From NCBI GenBank assembly GCA_937928335.1, contig CALFWN010000310.1, positions 1 through 9,706 on the forward strand: a stretch of 9,706 nucleotides of DNA, read 5' to 3'. Positions 1 to 6,213 of this stretch are shown in pieces (position 1 is the first letter of the stretch; each line of letters begins with the position of its first letter). Source of the DNA: an uncultured Litoreibacter sp. Its GTDB lineage: Bacteria > Pseudomonadota > Alphaproteobacteria > Rhodobacterales > Rhodobacteraceae. The notes below the pieces were generated by a model. The model searched no databases. It was not told where the DNA came from and was given only the letters and a program-made list of their open reading frames with translations. Both the position numbers and the translations under genes were made by a program.

Positions 1-2522
1 TGCTCGGGCAGGCGGACGCGGATCTCGATCTCTTCGTCGGAGCTGTCAACGCGCATTGTGTCGAGAAGCAGCCCGCGGGTCACAAGCTGCACCATCGCGC
101 CGACCGTGGCGACATCGGCGCCGTAGCGGCCTGCGGCCTCGACATCGACATCGATCTGCCAGTCAATGCCGGGCAGGGGCAGGGTGTTCTCAATGGTGAT
201 CAGGCCGGGGACCGTCTCGAAATAGGCGGTGGCTGTGGTGGTGGCCTGTTGCAGCTCGGCCCAGTTGTCGCCGGTGAGGCGCAGATTGACGGGCTTGCCG
301 GAGGAGGGGCCGCGATCCTGGCTCAGTATTTCGGTGCGGATGCCGGGGATGGCGTCGAGCCTGGCTTGCAGCGCGTCGAGGATCACCGTGTCATCAGGGC
401 GTGTGCCCCAGTCTGCCAGTTCGATCTGCACCTGGCCCACTGTGTCCAGCGGCCCGGCCGCGCCGCCATTATTGGTGTTGAGCCCGCCGCCGCCTGCGAA
501 GGCGAAGACGGAGACGATGCCTTCCGTGCTGAGTGCGGCCTGCTCGACCTCGCCGACCAGCGCGTCTTTCTCCTCCAGGGAGAGGTTGCCGCGGGCCTGC
601 ACATAGATGATCGCCTGCTCGGTCTCGGATTCGACGAAGAACTCGACGCCATTATTATTGGCCCCGAATGTGGTGAAGACGGTGGCCACGAAGAAGATCA
701 CGCCCGCAATCACCGCGATGGGCATGACCGGGTTATTGGCGATCAGCGCGGTGAATTTGCCAAAGAGAGAGCGATGGTAGCCCGCATTGACCCGCTCTTG
801 CTGCTTGCGCCAGGATACCGAGCCCATCATGACCGAGGCGAACATGGCCGATATCACGAAGAACAGGCCCGTGGCCACCATCGCGCCGACCGGGCCGAGC
901 CCGCCCAGAGGCAAAAGGTAATTGGGGTTGAGCAGCTGCATGGCGGCCACAAAGAGGATGAAGAGCGAGACCAGCGCGGCCGGCAGGCGCACAAGGAACG
1001 GCACCGCGCGCAGGGCGTCGGAGGCATTGCCGATGACCCGGCTGATGCGGCCCGACACGCCGCCCATGACAGGCAGATAGACCAGCGCCACGATCAGCGA
1101 GGCGGAGAGGACAAAGATCAGGGTGACGGGCAACATGCCCATGAATTCCCCCGGCACGCCGGGCCAGAACAGCATCGGCAGGAAGGCACAGAGCGTGGTG
1201 GCGGTGGAGGAAATCACCGGCCAGAACATCCGTTTGGCGGCGTCGGTATAGGCCTCCATCGGGCCTGCGCCGCTGGAGATGCGTTTGTCGGCATATTCAA
1301 CCACCACGATGGCCCCGTCGACCAGCATCCCCACGGCGAGGATCAGCCCGAACATCACGATATTGGAGATGGAGATGCCCATCACCCCCAGCAGGATGAA
1401 GCACAACAGGAACGAGGTGGGGATCGCGAAGCCCACCAAAAGCGCGGAGCGGGTGCCGAGCGAGGCCAGCACCACGATCATCACCAGCGCGATGGCGGTC
1501 AGAACCGAGCCTTCAAGCTGCTGAACCATGCCGTCCACCTGCTTGGACTGGTCCAGCGTCACATCCACGCGGATGGCGTCCTGCAGCTCCTGTGGCCAGC
1601 GGGTCTGCGCCTCGGCCACGGTCTCGCGCACCAAGGCGGAGGTGTCGATGATGTTGAAGCCTTTGCGTTTGACGACCTGAAGCGCCACGGTGTCATTGCC
1701 GTTGAACCGGGCGGTGCCTTCGCGGTCCTCGAATGTGAGGCGAATATCGGTCAGCTCCCCAAGGGTGACGACGCGGTCGCCATTCACCTTGATGGGCAGG
1801 TCATAGACGTCGCGGGGCTCGTCGAAGCTGGAGGGGATCTTGACCGCGAAAGAGCCCTGCGCAGTGTCGACCTCGCCTGCGGCAATCAGCAGATTGTTGT
1901 TGGACACGACATTGATCAGCTCGCCCGCGGTGACATTATAGGCCTCCAGCGCAAGCGGGTCGATCAGCACTTCGAGCATCTCGTCGCGGTTGCCCGCAAT
2001 GCCCGCCTCAAGCACGGGGGGCAGGGCCTCGATGATGTCTTGCAGGTCCTTGGTGACGCGCAACAGCGTGCGTTCGGGCAGATCGCCCGAGAGCGACACG
2101 ATCAGGATGGGAAATTCGGAGAAATTGACCTCCTCCACCGTATATTGCTCGAAGCCTACGGGGAATTCCCCCTCCGCCTGACCCATCTTGTCGCGCACAT
2201 CGGCGAGGATCTGCGTCTTGTCCCAGCCGAACTCGAACTCCATGACGATATTGGCATAGTTCTCGGCAGCCGTGCCGCGCAGGGATTTCAGCCCGTCGAG
2301 ATCCTGCAGCTTGGCCTCCATCGGCTTGACCAGCAGCTTCTCGCTATCCTCCGCCGAGATGCCGGGGAAGGGGACGGAGACCACGAGGATCGGGATCTCG
2401 ATATCAGGCTCACCCTCTTTGGGCAGGTCGCGATAGGCAAAGGCACCGATCACCACCGACATGATGATGAAGGCGATGATCATCCGGGCGCGTTCACCGG
2501 CCCAGTCAACGATGCCGGTCAT
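1..2522 (-). CDS. RND-family efflux transporter permease (AcrB-like), C-terminus cut off by the window edge
   Basis: Inner-membrane, proton-driven pump subunit of a tripartite efflux system; substrate unknown. The minus-strand frame is open from ATG at 2522 to the left edge, giving 840 complete codons; the family is usually about 1030-1150 residues, so roughly the last quarter is missing. Visible in order: TM1 (about residues 12-29), the first periplasmic porter domain with the motif PFPGISAEDSEKL (51-63), TM2-TM3 (about 338-380), TM4 with GMLVDGAIVVVEYADKR (398-414), TM5 (435-455), TM6 (463-487), two extra hydrophobic stretches (506-531 and 543-567), TM7 (597-619), then the second porter domain (about 625-840). 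TM4 has Asp402 followed by Gly403 where AcrB has Asp407-Asp408. The start overlaps the adaptor stop as ATGA and has a perfect AAGGAGG seven bases upstream, so translation is probably coupled. Family assignment is secure; substrate and subfamily are not. Confidence 0.95.
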   Translation of the reverse strand, partial: MTGIVDWAGERARMIIAFIIMSVVIGAFAYRDLPKEGEPDIEIPILVVSVPFPGISAEDSEKLLVKPMEAKLQDLDGLKSLRGTAAENYANIVMEFEFGWDKTQILADVRDKMGQAEGEFPVGFEQYTVEEVNFSEFPILIVSLSGDLPERTLLRVTKDLQDIIEALPPVLEAGIAGNRDEMLEVLIDPLALEAYNVTAGELINVVSNNNLLIAAGEVDTAQGSFAVKIPSSFDEPRDVYDLPIKVNGDRVVTLGELTDIRLTFEDREGTARFNGNDTVALQVVKRKGFNIIDTSALVRETVAEAQTRWPQELQDAIRVDVTLDQSKQVDGMVQQLEGSVLTAIALVMIVVLASLGTRSALLVGFAIPTSFLLCFILLGVMGISISNIVMFGLILAVGMLVDGAIVVVEYADKRISSGAGPMEAYTDAAKRMFWPVISSTATTLCAFLPMLFWPGVPGEFMGMLPVTLIFVLSASLIVALVYLPVMGGVSGRISRVIGNASDALRAVPFLVRLPAALVSLFILFVAAMQLLNPNYLLPLGGLGPVGAMVATGLFFVISAMFASVMMGSVSWRKQQERVNAGYHRSLFGKFTALIANNPVMPIAVIAGVIFFVATVFTTFGANNNGVEFFVESETEQAIIYVQARGNLSLEEKDALVGEVEQAALSTEGIVSVFAFAGGGGLNTNNGGAAGPLDTVGQVQIELADWGTRPDDTVILDALQARLDAIPGIRTEILSQDRGPSSGKPVNLRLTGDNWAELQQATTTATAYFETVPGLITIENTLPLPGIDWQIDVDVEAAGRYGADVATVGAMVQLVTRGLLLDTMRVDSSDEEIEIRVRLPE

Positions 2523-3796
2523 CCCTTGGCCTCCTTATAGGTGACCTCGATATCGACACCGTCGGTCACATATTCCTGACCCGTGACGATGATATCGGCC
2601 TGCGCGTCCAGCCCGTCGACCCAGATGCCGTCCACCGTGTCGCGCAGGATGGTGACGGGGGCGAAGCGGGCCTTGTTGTCAACCGCCAGCCGCACGCCCA
2701 GCGCGCCGTCATCATTGAGCGTGAGGGCAGAGCCGGGGACCAGATGGGCGGATTTGCCCGCCGCGGAAATCAGGATTTCGGCGGTCTGGCCGTCGCGGAT
2801 CGACAGATCGTCATTTGGCACCTGCACTTCGACACGGAAGGTGCGGGTCTCGGGATCGGAGGAGCGTGACAGGAAGGTGACCTTGCCTGCAACCTCCCGG
2901 CCAGAGACAAGCCGCGCGCCTGCCATCGTGCCGATGGTGACCTTGGCGACCTCGGCCTCCGGCACGAAGCCCACCAGCTTGATCGGGTTGAGCTGAATGA
3001 TCGTGGCGCATGGCGCGCCGGGTTGCAGCAGGGCACCCAGCTCGGCCGTGTCGGTTTCCAGAAGGCCCGAAAACGGCGCGCGCACATCAAGCCGCTCGAT
3101 CTCCTTGCGGGCGGTGGCCACGGTGGCGATGACGGATTGCACGCCTGCCTGCGCCGCCTCGATCCCGGCCTTGGCGCTTTCCACCCCGGCTTTGGCGGCA
3201 TCCACCCCGGCGCGGGCGGCGGATACGGCGGCGCGGGTCGAGGCCACGCGGGTATCAGAGGCAAACCCGTCCTGGGCCAGCGTGCGCGCGGCATTGTCAT
3301 TGATCAGCGCCTCTTCCAGCCGGGCCTCCGCCTCGGCCAGACGGCCCTCGGCCTCCGGCACACGGGCGGCGGCTTCGGGGATGCGGGCCTGTGCCTCGGG
3401 GACGCGGGCCTCTGCCTCGGCCAGCGCGGTCAGGCGCGTGCCGGGGTCAATCTCGCACATGATCTGGCCCTGCTCGACCGTGGCGCCTTTGCGCAGGGGC
3501 TCTGATTGCACGAGGCCGGAGGTCTCTGCGCGCACCTCGATCTGGCGGGCGGCCTCGGTGCGGCCACGCAGCACGACGGCGCTGTCAATCTGGCTGGCCT
3601 GCGACTGCAGGGCAACGACATGCACCACCCGACCGCCCGAGGCATCAGGCTCCGGCGGCGCGGTCTCGGCGATCTCTTCGAGCGTTGGCACGGCGCTGTC
3701 ATCAGCCGCGAAGTTCAGCAGGCGATCCCGCTCGAACACCAGCAAATACAGAGCAAAAGCCACGATGATGGCGATCAAAATCGGAAAAAGGCGCAT
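2519..3796 (-). CDS. RND efflux periplasmic adaptor subunit (membrane fusion protein, AcrA/HlyD type)
   Basis: Adaptor that links the inner-membrane RND pump to an outer-membrane channel across the periplasm. From ATG 3796 it is 425 residues. An N-terminal hydrophobic segment (about 2-20, no lipobox cysteine) should anchor it in the inner membrane. Next come the first half of the barrel and lipoyl domain (about 57-118, with VRAETSGLV...LRKGATVEQGQ), an alpha-helical hairpin of near-perfect heptads (about 124-230), the second lipoyl half (DVRAPFSGLL, 237-246), and the beta-barrel and membrane-proximal domains to the end. The first hairpin arm has a proline in three successive heptads (133, 140, 147), which is odd for a coiled coil. 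I chose ATG 3796 because AGGAAG lies eight bases upstream; ATG 3802 is only two bases from it. It is the first gene of an operon with the overlapping permease. No TolC-like gene or regulator is in view. Confidence 0.93.
   Translation of the reverse strand: MRLFPILIAIIVAFALYLLVFERDRLLNFAADDSAVPTLEEIAETAPPEPDASGGRVVHVVALQSQASQIDSAVVLRGRTEAARQIEVRAETSGLVQSEPLRKGATVEQGQIMCEIDPGTRLTALAEAEARVPEAQARIPEAAARVPEAEGRLAEAEARLEEALINDNAARTLAQDGFASDTRVASTRAAVSAARAGVDAAKAGVESAKAGIEAAQAGVQSVIATVATARKEIERLDVRAPFSGLLETDTAELGALLQPGAPCATIIQLNPIKLVGFVPEAEVAKVTIGTMAGARLVSGREVAGKVTFLSRSSDPETRTFRVEVQVPNDDLSIRDGQTAEILISAAGKSAHLVPGSALTLNDDGALGVRLAVDNKARFAPVTILRDTVDGIWVDGLDAQADIIVTGQEYVTDGVDIEVTYKEAKG
2530..2536 (-). 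promoter_or_regulatory. Shine-Dalgarno sequence of the RND permease
   Basis: AAGGAGG lies inside the 3' end of the adaptor gene, seven bases before the permease ATG at 2522. It is a full match to the anti-SD and fixes the permease start, which sits in a 4-base ATGA overlap with the adaptor stop codon. Confidence 0.85.
3134..3217 (-). repeat. 21-bp tandem repeats encoding four heptads of the adaptor hairpin (second arm)
   Basis: Four consecutive 21-base units encode heptads of the form A-x-A-G-V/I-x-x (adaptor residues 194-221: ARAGVDA, AKAGVES, AKAGIEA, AQAGVQS). The DNA units are similar, which suggests expansion by internal duplication. The strictly heptadic small/charged pattern fits a coiled-coil arm of the adaptor hairpin. 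Confidence 0.75.
3311..3415 (-). repeat. 21-bp tandem repeats encoding five heptads of the adaptor hairpin (first arm, with prolines)
   Basis: Five consecutive 21-base units encode adaptor residues 128-162: AEARVPE, AQARIPE, AAARVPE, AEGRLAE, AEARLEE. The first three have Pro at the same heptad position, replaced by Ala or Glu in the last two. The DNA units remain similar, as expected from tandem duplication followed by drift. Confidence 0.75.
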
Positions 3797-3804
3797 GTTC
3801 ATGT

Positions 3805-3810
3805 CTTCCT
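3805..3810 (-). promoter_or_regulatory. Ribosome binding site deciding the adaptor start
   Basis: AGGAAG on the minus strand is eight bases from ATG 3796 and only two from ATG 3802. This favours the start MRLFPIL, which puts the hydrophobic anchor right at the N-terminus. The frame stays open further upstream to ATG 3859, but that would add Arg/Cys/Pro-rich sequence before the anchor. Confidence 0.6.
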
Positions 3811-3884
3811 GTCGGCGGTTTCCCGATAGCGGGCGGCAGCGGCAACTGCGCGCGGGCATCAGGGAGGGTATGCCTTGATCTACG

Positions 3885-3902
3885 CTAAACTGACCGGTTT
3901 AG
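3885..3902. promoter_or_regulatory. 18-bp palindrome, candidate repressor operator (TetR/AcrR-like)
   Basis: CTAAACTGACCGGTTTAG has six perfectly matched outer pairs (CTAAAC...GTTTAG) and one inner G-C pair around a near-symmetric centre. It lies about 90 bases upstream of the adaptor start, touching the candidate minus-strand -10 (3901-3906). Size, symmetry and position fit an operator for a TetR-family regulator of an RND operon; that family often controls such pumps. No regulator gene is in the window, so the assignment is inference. Confidence 0.5.
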
Positions 3903-3929
3903 ATTACTTTCTTCCGAACCGCTGTGCAA
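3901..3929 (-). promoter_or_regulatory. Candidate promoter of the adaptor-permease operon
   Basis: On the minus strand TTGCAC (3924-3929) is followed, after 17 bases, by TAATCT (3901-3906). Each hexamer matches the sigma-70 consensus at only three of six positions, but the spacing is ideal and the -10 overlaps the 18-bp palindrome, as expected for a repressible promoter. The 5' leader would be roughly 100 bases. Confidence 0.3.
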
Positions 3930-3983
3930 GGTGCTGAATGCCGCAGTCTTGTGCGTCAGATCACGCGGGCTGTGTGTTGGCTC

Positions 3984-4013
3984 TTGGCAAGGCTCTTGGC
4001 TTCGGGGTATGAC
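3984..4013 (+). promoter_or_regulatory. Candidate sigma-70-type promoter of the TPR-bamB-der cluster
   Basis: TTGGCA (3984-3989, five of six matches to TTGACA) and TATGAC (4008-4013, four of six to TATAAT) are separated by 18 bases. This would start transcription about 45 bases before ATG 4065. The -35 lies within a 10-bp direct repeat, GGCTCTTGGC, at 3979-3988 and 3991-4000. Confidence 0.45.
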
Positions 4014-4064
4014 CGCGCAAACATGGCCTTACCGGGCCGCTGGGGCGGATCAGGAGCGTTTCCA

Positions 4065-4724
4065 ATGAGCAACACCGACAGCTTTATCGAAGAGGTCACC
4101 GAAGAGGTGCAGCGCGACAAGCTGTTTGGCCTGCTCAAACGCTATGGCTGGATCGCGGGCGTGCTGGTGCTGATGGTCGTGGGCGGCGCGGCCTTCAACG
4201 AATGGCGCAAGGCCAATGAGCGCGCGAGCGCGGAGGCCTTTGGCGACGCGCTTCTGGGCAGCCTGGACGGCGCCTATGACGCAAGCGCCGTGATCGATAC
4301 CGAGACCCCCGCACAGGCCGCCGTGGCAGGCCATATCGCCGCCGCACGCGCCCTGGCCGAGGGCGACACGCAGGCCGGGACCGCAGCGCTGGAGGCGGTG
4401 CAGAACAGCCCGGAGGCGGAAGCGATTTACCGTGAGCTGGCGGCGTTCAAGGCGGCTTTGGCCTTGCCGCTGGACAGCGCGGCGCAGGCGCGCATGGACG
4501 CGTTTGACGCCATCACCGGCCCGTTCCGGGTGCTGGCGCAGGAACAAAAGGCCTTGGTGCTGATCGAGACGGGCGAGCGCGCCGCCGCCGCCGAGCTTTT
4601 GCAGAGCCTGATTCAGGACGCGGAGGCCACGCCGGGCTTGCAACGGCGCGCCGCAGAGTTGAGTGTGGCCTTGGGGGCTGATTTCGGTGATAGTGCGCCC
4701 CAGGAGACGTCTAACGACGGCTGA
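4065..4724 (+). CDS. YfgM-like membrane-anchored tetratricopeptide (TPR_21-type) protein
   Basis: A 219-residue protein with a short charged N-terminal cytoplasmic stretch (1-25, rich in Glu, with EEVTEEVQRDKL at 9-20), one transmembrane helix (about 27-44, GWIAGVLVLMVVGGAAF) and an Ala/Leu/Glu-rich helical C-terminal region (about 50-205) typical of TPR-like repeats. This is the architecture of E. coli YfgM, which associates with the SecYEG translocon and periplasmic chaperones. The following bamB-like gene and der support the identification, since the same order occurs in E. coli and many other proteobacteria. ATG 4065 is preferred because AGGAG at 4052-4056 lies eight bases upstream and the family motif begins directly after it. 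The frame extends upstream to a GTG at 3924, but that part has no recognisable sequence and would cover the candidate promoter. Molecular role in this organism is inferred. Confidence 0.88.
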   Translation: MSNTDSFIEEVTEEVQRDKLFGLLKRYGWIAGVLVLMVVGGAAFNEWRKANERASAEAFGDALLGSLDGAYDASAVIDTETPAQAAVAGHIAAARALAEGDTQAGTAALEAVQNSPEAEAIYRELAAFKAALALPLDSAAQARMDAFDAITGPFRVLAQEQKALVLIETGERAAAAELLQSLIQDAEATPGLQRRAAELSVALGADFGDSAPQETSNDG

Positions 4725-4728
4725 CGAG

Positions 4729-4764
4729 ATGACGACCGGGATAACGACCGGGATAACGACTGGG
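4729..4764 (+). repeat. Three tandem 12-bp repeats upstream of bamB
   Basis: Units are ATGACGACCGGG, ATAACGACCGGG and ATAACGACTGGG, directly head to tail. They start four bases after the TPR-gene stop, and each later unit differs from its neighbour by one base. In the bamB frame they would read Met-Thr-Thr-Gly-Ile-Thr-Thr-Gly-Ile-Thr-Thr-Gly, but they lie upstream of the preferred GTG start. Confidence 0.9.
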
Positions 4765-4811
4765 CCCGGGCCTGCGACCGCAACATGTTTGTTGCGCAAC
4801 GCTGCCGGGCC
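4763..4811 (+). other. Candidate RNA hairpin in the leader of bamB
   Basis: GGCCCGG (4763-4769) can pair with CCGGGCC (4805-4811). Inside it CGCAAC (4779-4784) pairs with GTTGCG (4791-4796) around the loop ATGTTT, leaving an asymmetric internal loop. The structure ends 22 bases before the bamB GTG and is followed by only three T residues, so it is not a convincing terminator. It could tune read-through or translation of bamB. Found by eye; no folding energy was computed. Confidence 0.4.
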
Positions 4812-4833
4812 TTTGGAGAAGGGGCGGAGAGCA

Positions 4834-6165
4834 GTGAACACCTCTATCAAAGCAGTGGCAGGCCTGATGCTGTTGGGGCTCGCGGCCTGCGCGGAGCGCG
4901 AGCTGATCCTTGACGGCGAGCGCTTTGACGTGCGTGCGCCCTTGCCGGGCTCGGATGCGGCAGCAACCGCTTTGCCCGAGATCGCAGCTGAGGGTGCGCG
5001 GGCCTTTGCAGCGCCTGCGCCGCGCAACTATGCCAGCTGGACCCATCGCGGCGGCGACAACACCCATAATGTCGAACACCCTGCGCTGGCGGCCAGCCTG
5101 TCGCCGGTCTTCACGGTGGATATCGGTCAGGGCAACACCCGCCGCGCCCGTCTGACGGCTGACCCCGTGGTGGCCGATAACCGCATTTTCACGCTCGACA
5201 GTGCCAGCCGGGTGACGGCTGTGGGCACCAATGGGCAAGTGCAATGGTCACGCGATCTGGTGCCATCGACCGACAAGAGCCGCGACGCCTCGGGCGGCGG
5301 GCTGGCCTTTGGCGAGAACATTGTCTTTGCCACGACGGGCTTTGGCGAGCTGTTCGCGCTGGACCCGGCCACCGGGGCCACGCGCTGGCGCCAGAAGCTG
5401 GATGCGCCGGTGACCTCGTCGCCGACGGTCTCGGATGGCAAGGTCTATGTGATCACCCGCGACAGCCGCGCCTGGGCGCTGGATGTGACCAATGGCCGGA
5501 TCAAATGGCAGATTGCGGGCGCGCCCAGCGAGGCGACGCTTCTGGGCGGCTCCGGCCCGGTGATGGCCAGCCGGGTGGCGGTGCTGCCCTTTGGCTCGGG
5601 CGATATCGTGGCGGCGTTGAAAAACTCTGGCATCCGGGTCTGGGGCTCTGCGGTTGCGGGCCAAAGACGCGGACGGGCCTATGCCAATATTTCGGACATC
5701 ACCGGCGATCCGGTGATTTATGACGGCGTGATCTACGCGGCCAATGCGGGCGGGCGGATCGTGGCGATCAAACCCAGCTCGGGAGAGCGGCTCTGGACCG
5801 CCAATGAGGGTGCCTATTCGCCGGTGCTGCCGGTGGGCGACTCGATTTTCATGATCTCGGACCAGGGCGAGCTGTTGCGGCTGGACCGTGAAACCGGCAC
5901 CCGCATCTGGGGCGAGCGGCTGCCCTATTTCGTGAATCGCAAGATCAAACGGCGCCAGGCGGTCTATGCCCATTACGGGCCGGTTCTGGCCGGCGGGCGG
6001 CTGCTTGTGGCCTCGGATGACGGGGTGATCCGCAGCTATGACCCCGCCAATGGCGCGCTTGTCGGCACCACACCCATTCGGGGCGGCGCTGCATCCAACC
6101 CCGCGATTGTGGGCGGCACCATGTATGTGATCACCGGCAAAGGGCAACTCGCCGCTTTCCGTTGA
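4834..6165 (+). CDS. bamB: BamB-like outer-membrane assembly lipoprotein, PQQ-type beta-propeller
   Basis: Probable lipoprotein subunit of the BAM complex, which inserts beta-barrel proteins into the outer membrane. From GTG 4834 it is 443 residues. A lipoprotein signal (KAVAGLMLLGLAAC) puts the lipidated Cys at residue 19. Propeller-type repeats follow from about residue 65 to the end: LDSASRVTAVGTNGQVQWSR (121-140), LFALDPATGATRWRQKL (173-189), AWALDVTNGRIKW (213-225), GDIVAALKNSGIRVW (256-270), IVAIKPSSGERLW (309-321), LLRLDRETGTRIWGERL (347-363) and the closing strand GKGQLAAFR. The segment ISDITGDPVI (286-295) is typical of BamB. GTG is chosen because it places the lipobox correctly and has purine-rich GGAGA just upstream (4826-4830); the in-frame ATG 4729 would put 35 unrelated residues before the signal. 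It is slightly longer than E. coli BamB (about 390). The gap from the TPR gene is 109 bases. Confidence 0.9.
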   Translation: MNTSIKAVAGLMLLGLAACAERELILDGERFDVRAPLPGSDAAATALPEIAAEGARAFAAPAPRNYASWTHRGGDNTHNVEHPALAASLSPVFTVDIGQGNTRRARLTADPVVADNRIFTLDSASRVTAVGTNGQVQWSRDLVPSTDKSRDASGGGLAFGENIVFATTGFGELFALDPATGATRWRQKLDAPVTSSPTVSDGKVYVITRDSRAWALDVTNGRIKWQIAGAPSEATLLGGSGPVMASRVAVLPFGSGDIVAALKNSGIRVWGSAVAGQRRGRAYANISDITGDPVIYDGVIYAANAGGRIVAIKPSSGERLWTANEGAYSPVLPVGDSIFMISDQGELLRLDRETGTRIWGERLPYFVNRKIKRRQAVYAHYGPVLAGGRLLVASDDGVIRSYDPANGALVGTTPIRGGAASNPAIVGGTMYVITGKGQLAAFR

Positions 6166-6213
6166 CCGCTTTTGCCTGTAAGAGCCGCCTCTTGACCCAT
6201 TGAGGCTCGTGAC

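Noticed and set aside
249..2540. A long plus-strand open frame of 763 codons opposite the RND permease
   Set aside because: The conceptual product is rich in His, Gln, Asp, Gly and Arg with no recognisable domain, as expected for the antisense of a GC-rich gene. The minus-strand frame over the same bases gives an unambiguous RND permease with transmembrane helices in the right order.
2997..3878. A plus-strand open frame of 293 codons opposite the adaptor
   Set aside because: Its Ala/Ser/Thr/Arg-rich repeats mirror the heptad-encoding 21-bp repeats of the adaptor on the other strand, so it is a shadow.
3875..3903. Plus-strand promoter TTGATC-17-TTTAGA overlapping the palindrome
   Set aside because: The -10 is a poor match and it would give a leader of about 150 bases; the pair at 3984-4013 fits better. 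The palindrome could still influence either.
3924..4064. Upstream in-frame extension of the TPR gene to GTG 3924
   Set aside because: It would put Cys/Arg-rich sequence of no known type before the family's N-terminus and would cover the best candidate promoter; ATG 4065 has a well-spaced AGGAG.
4663..4833. Upstream in-frame extension of bamB to ATG 4663 or ATG 4729
   Set aside because: It would overlap the TPR gene or add unrelated residues before a textbook lipoprotein signal; GTG 4834 places the lipobox Cys at residue 19.
4050..5027. A minus-strand open frame of 325 codons opposite the TPR gene and the start of bamB
   Set aside because: Antisense to a protein with clear membrane-anchor and TPR-like architecture; no domain recognised and Arg/Ala/Gly-rich composition.
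6162..6200. Internal promoter for der in the 48-base gap (TTGACC at 6162, TTGACC at 6193)
   Set aside because: No -10-like hexamer at suitable spacing was found for either; der is more simply read from the upstream cluster promoter.
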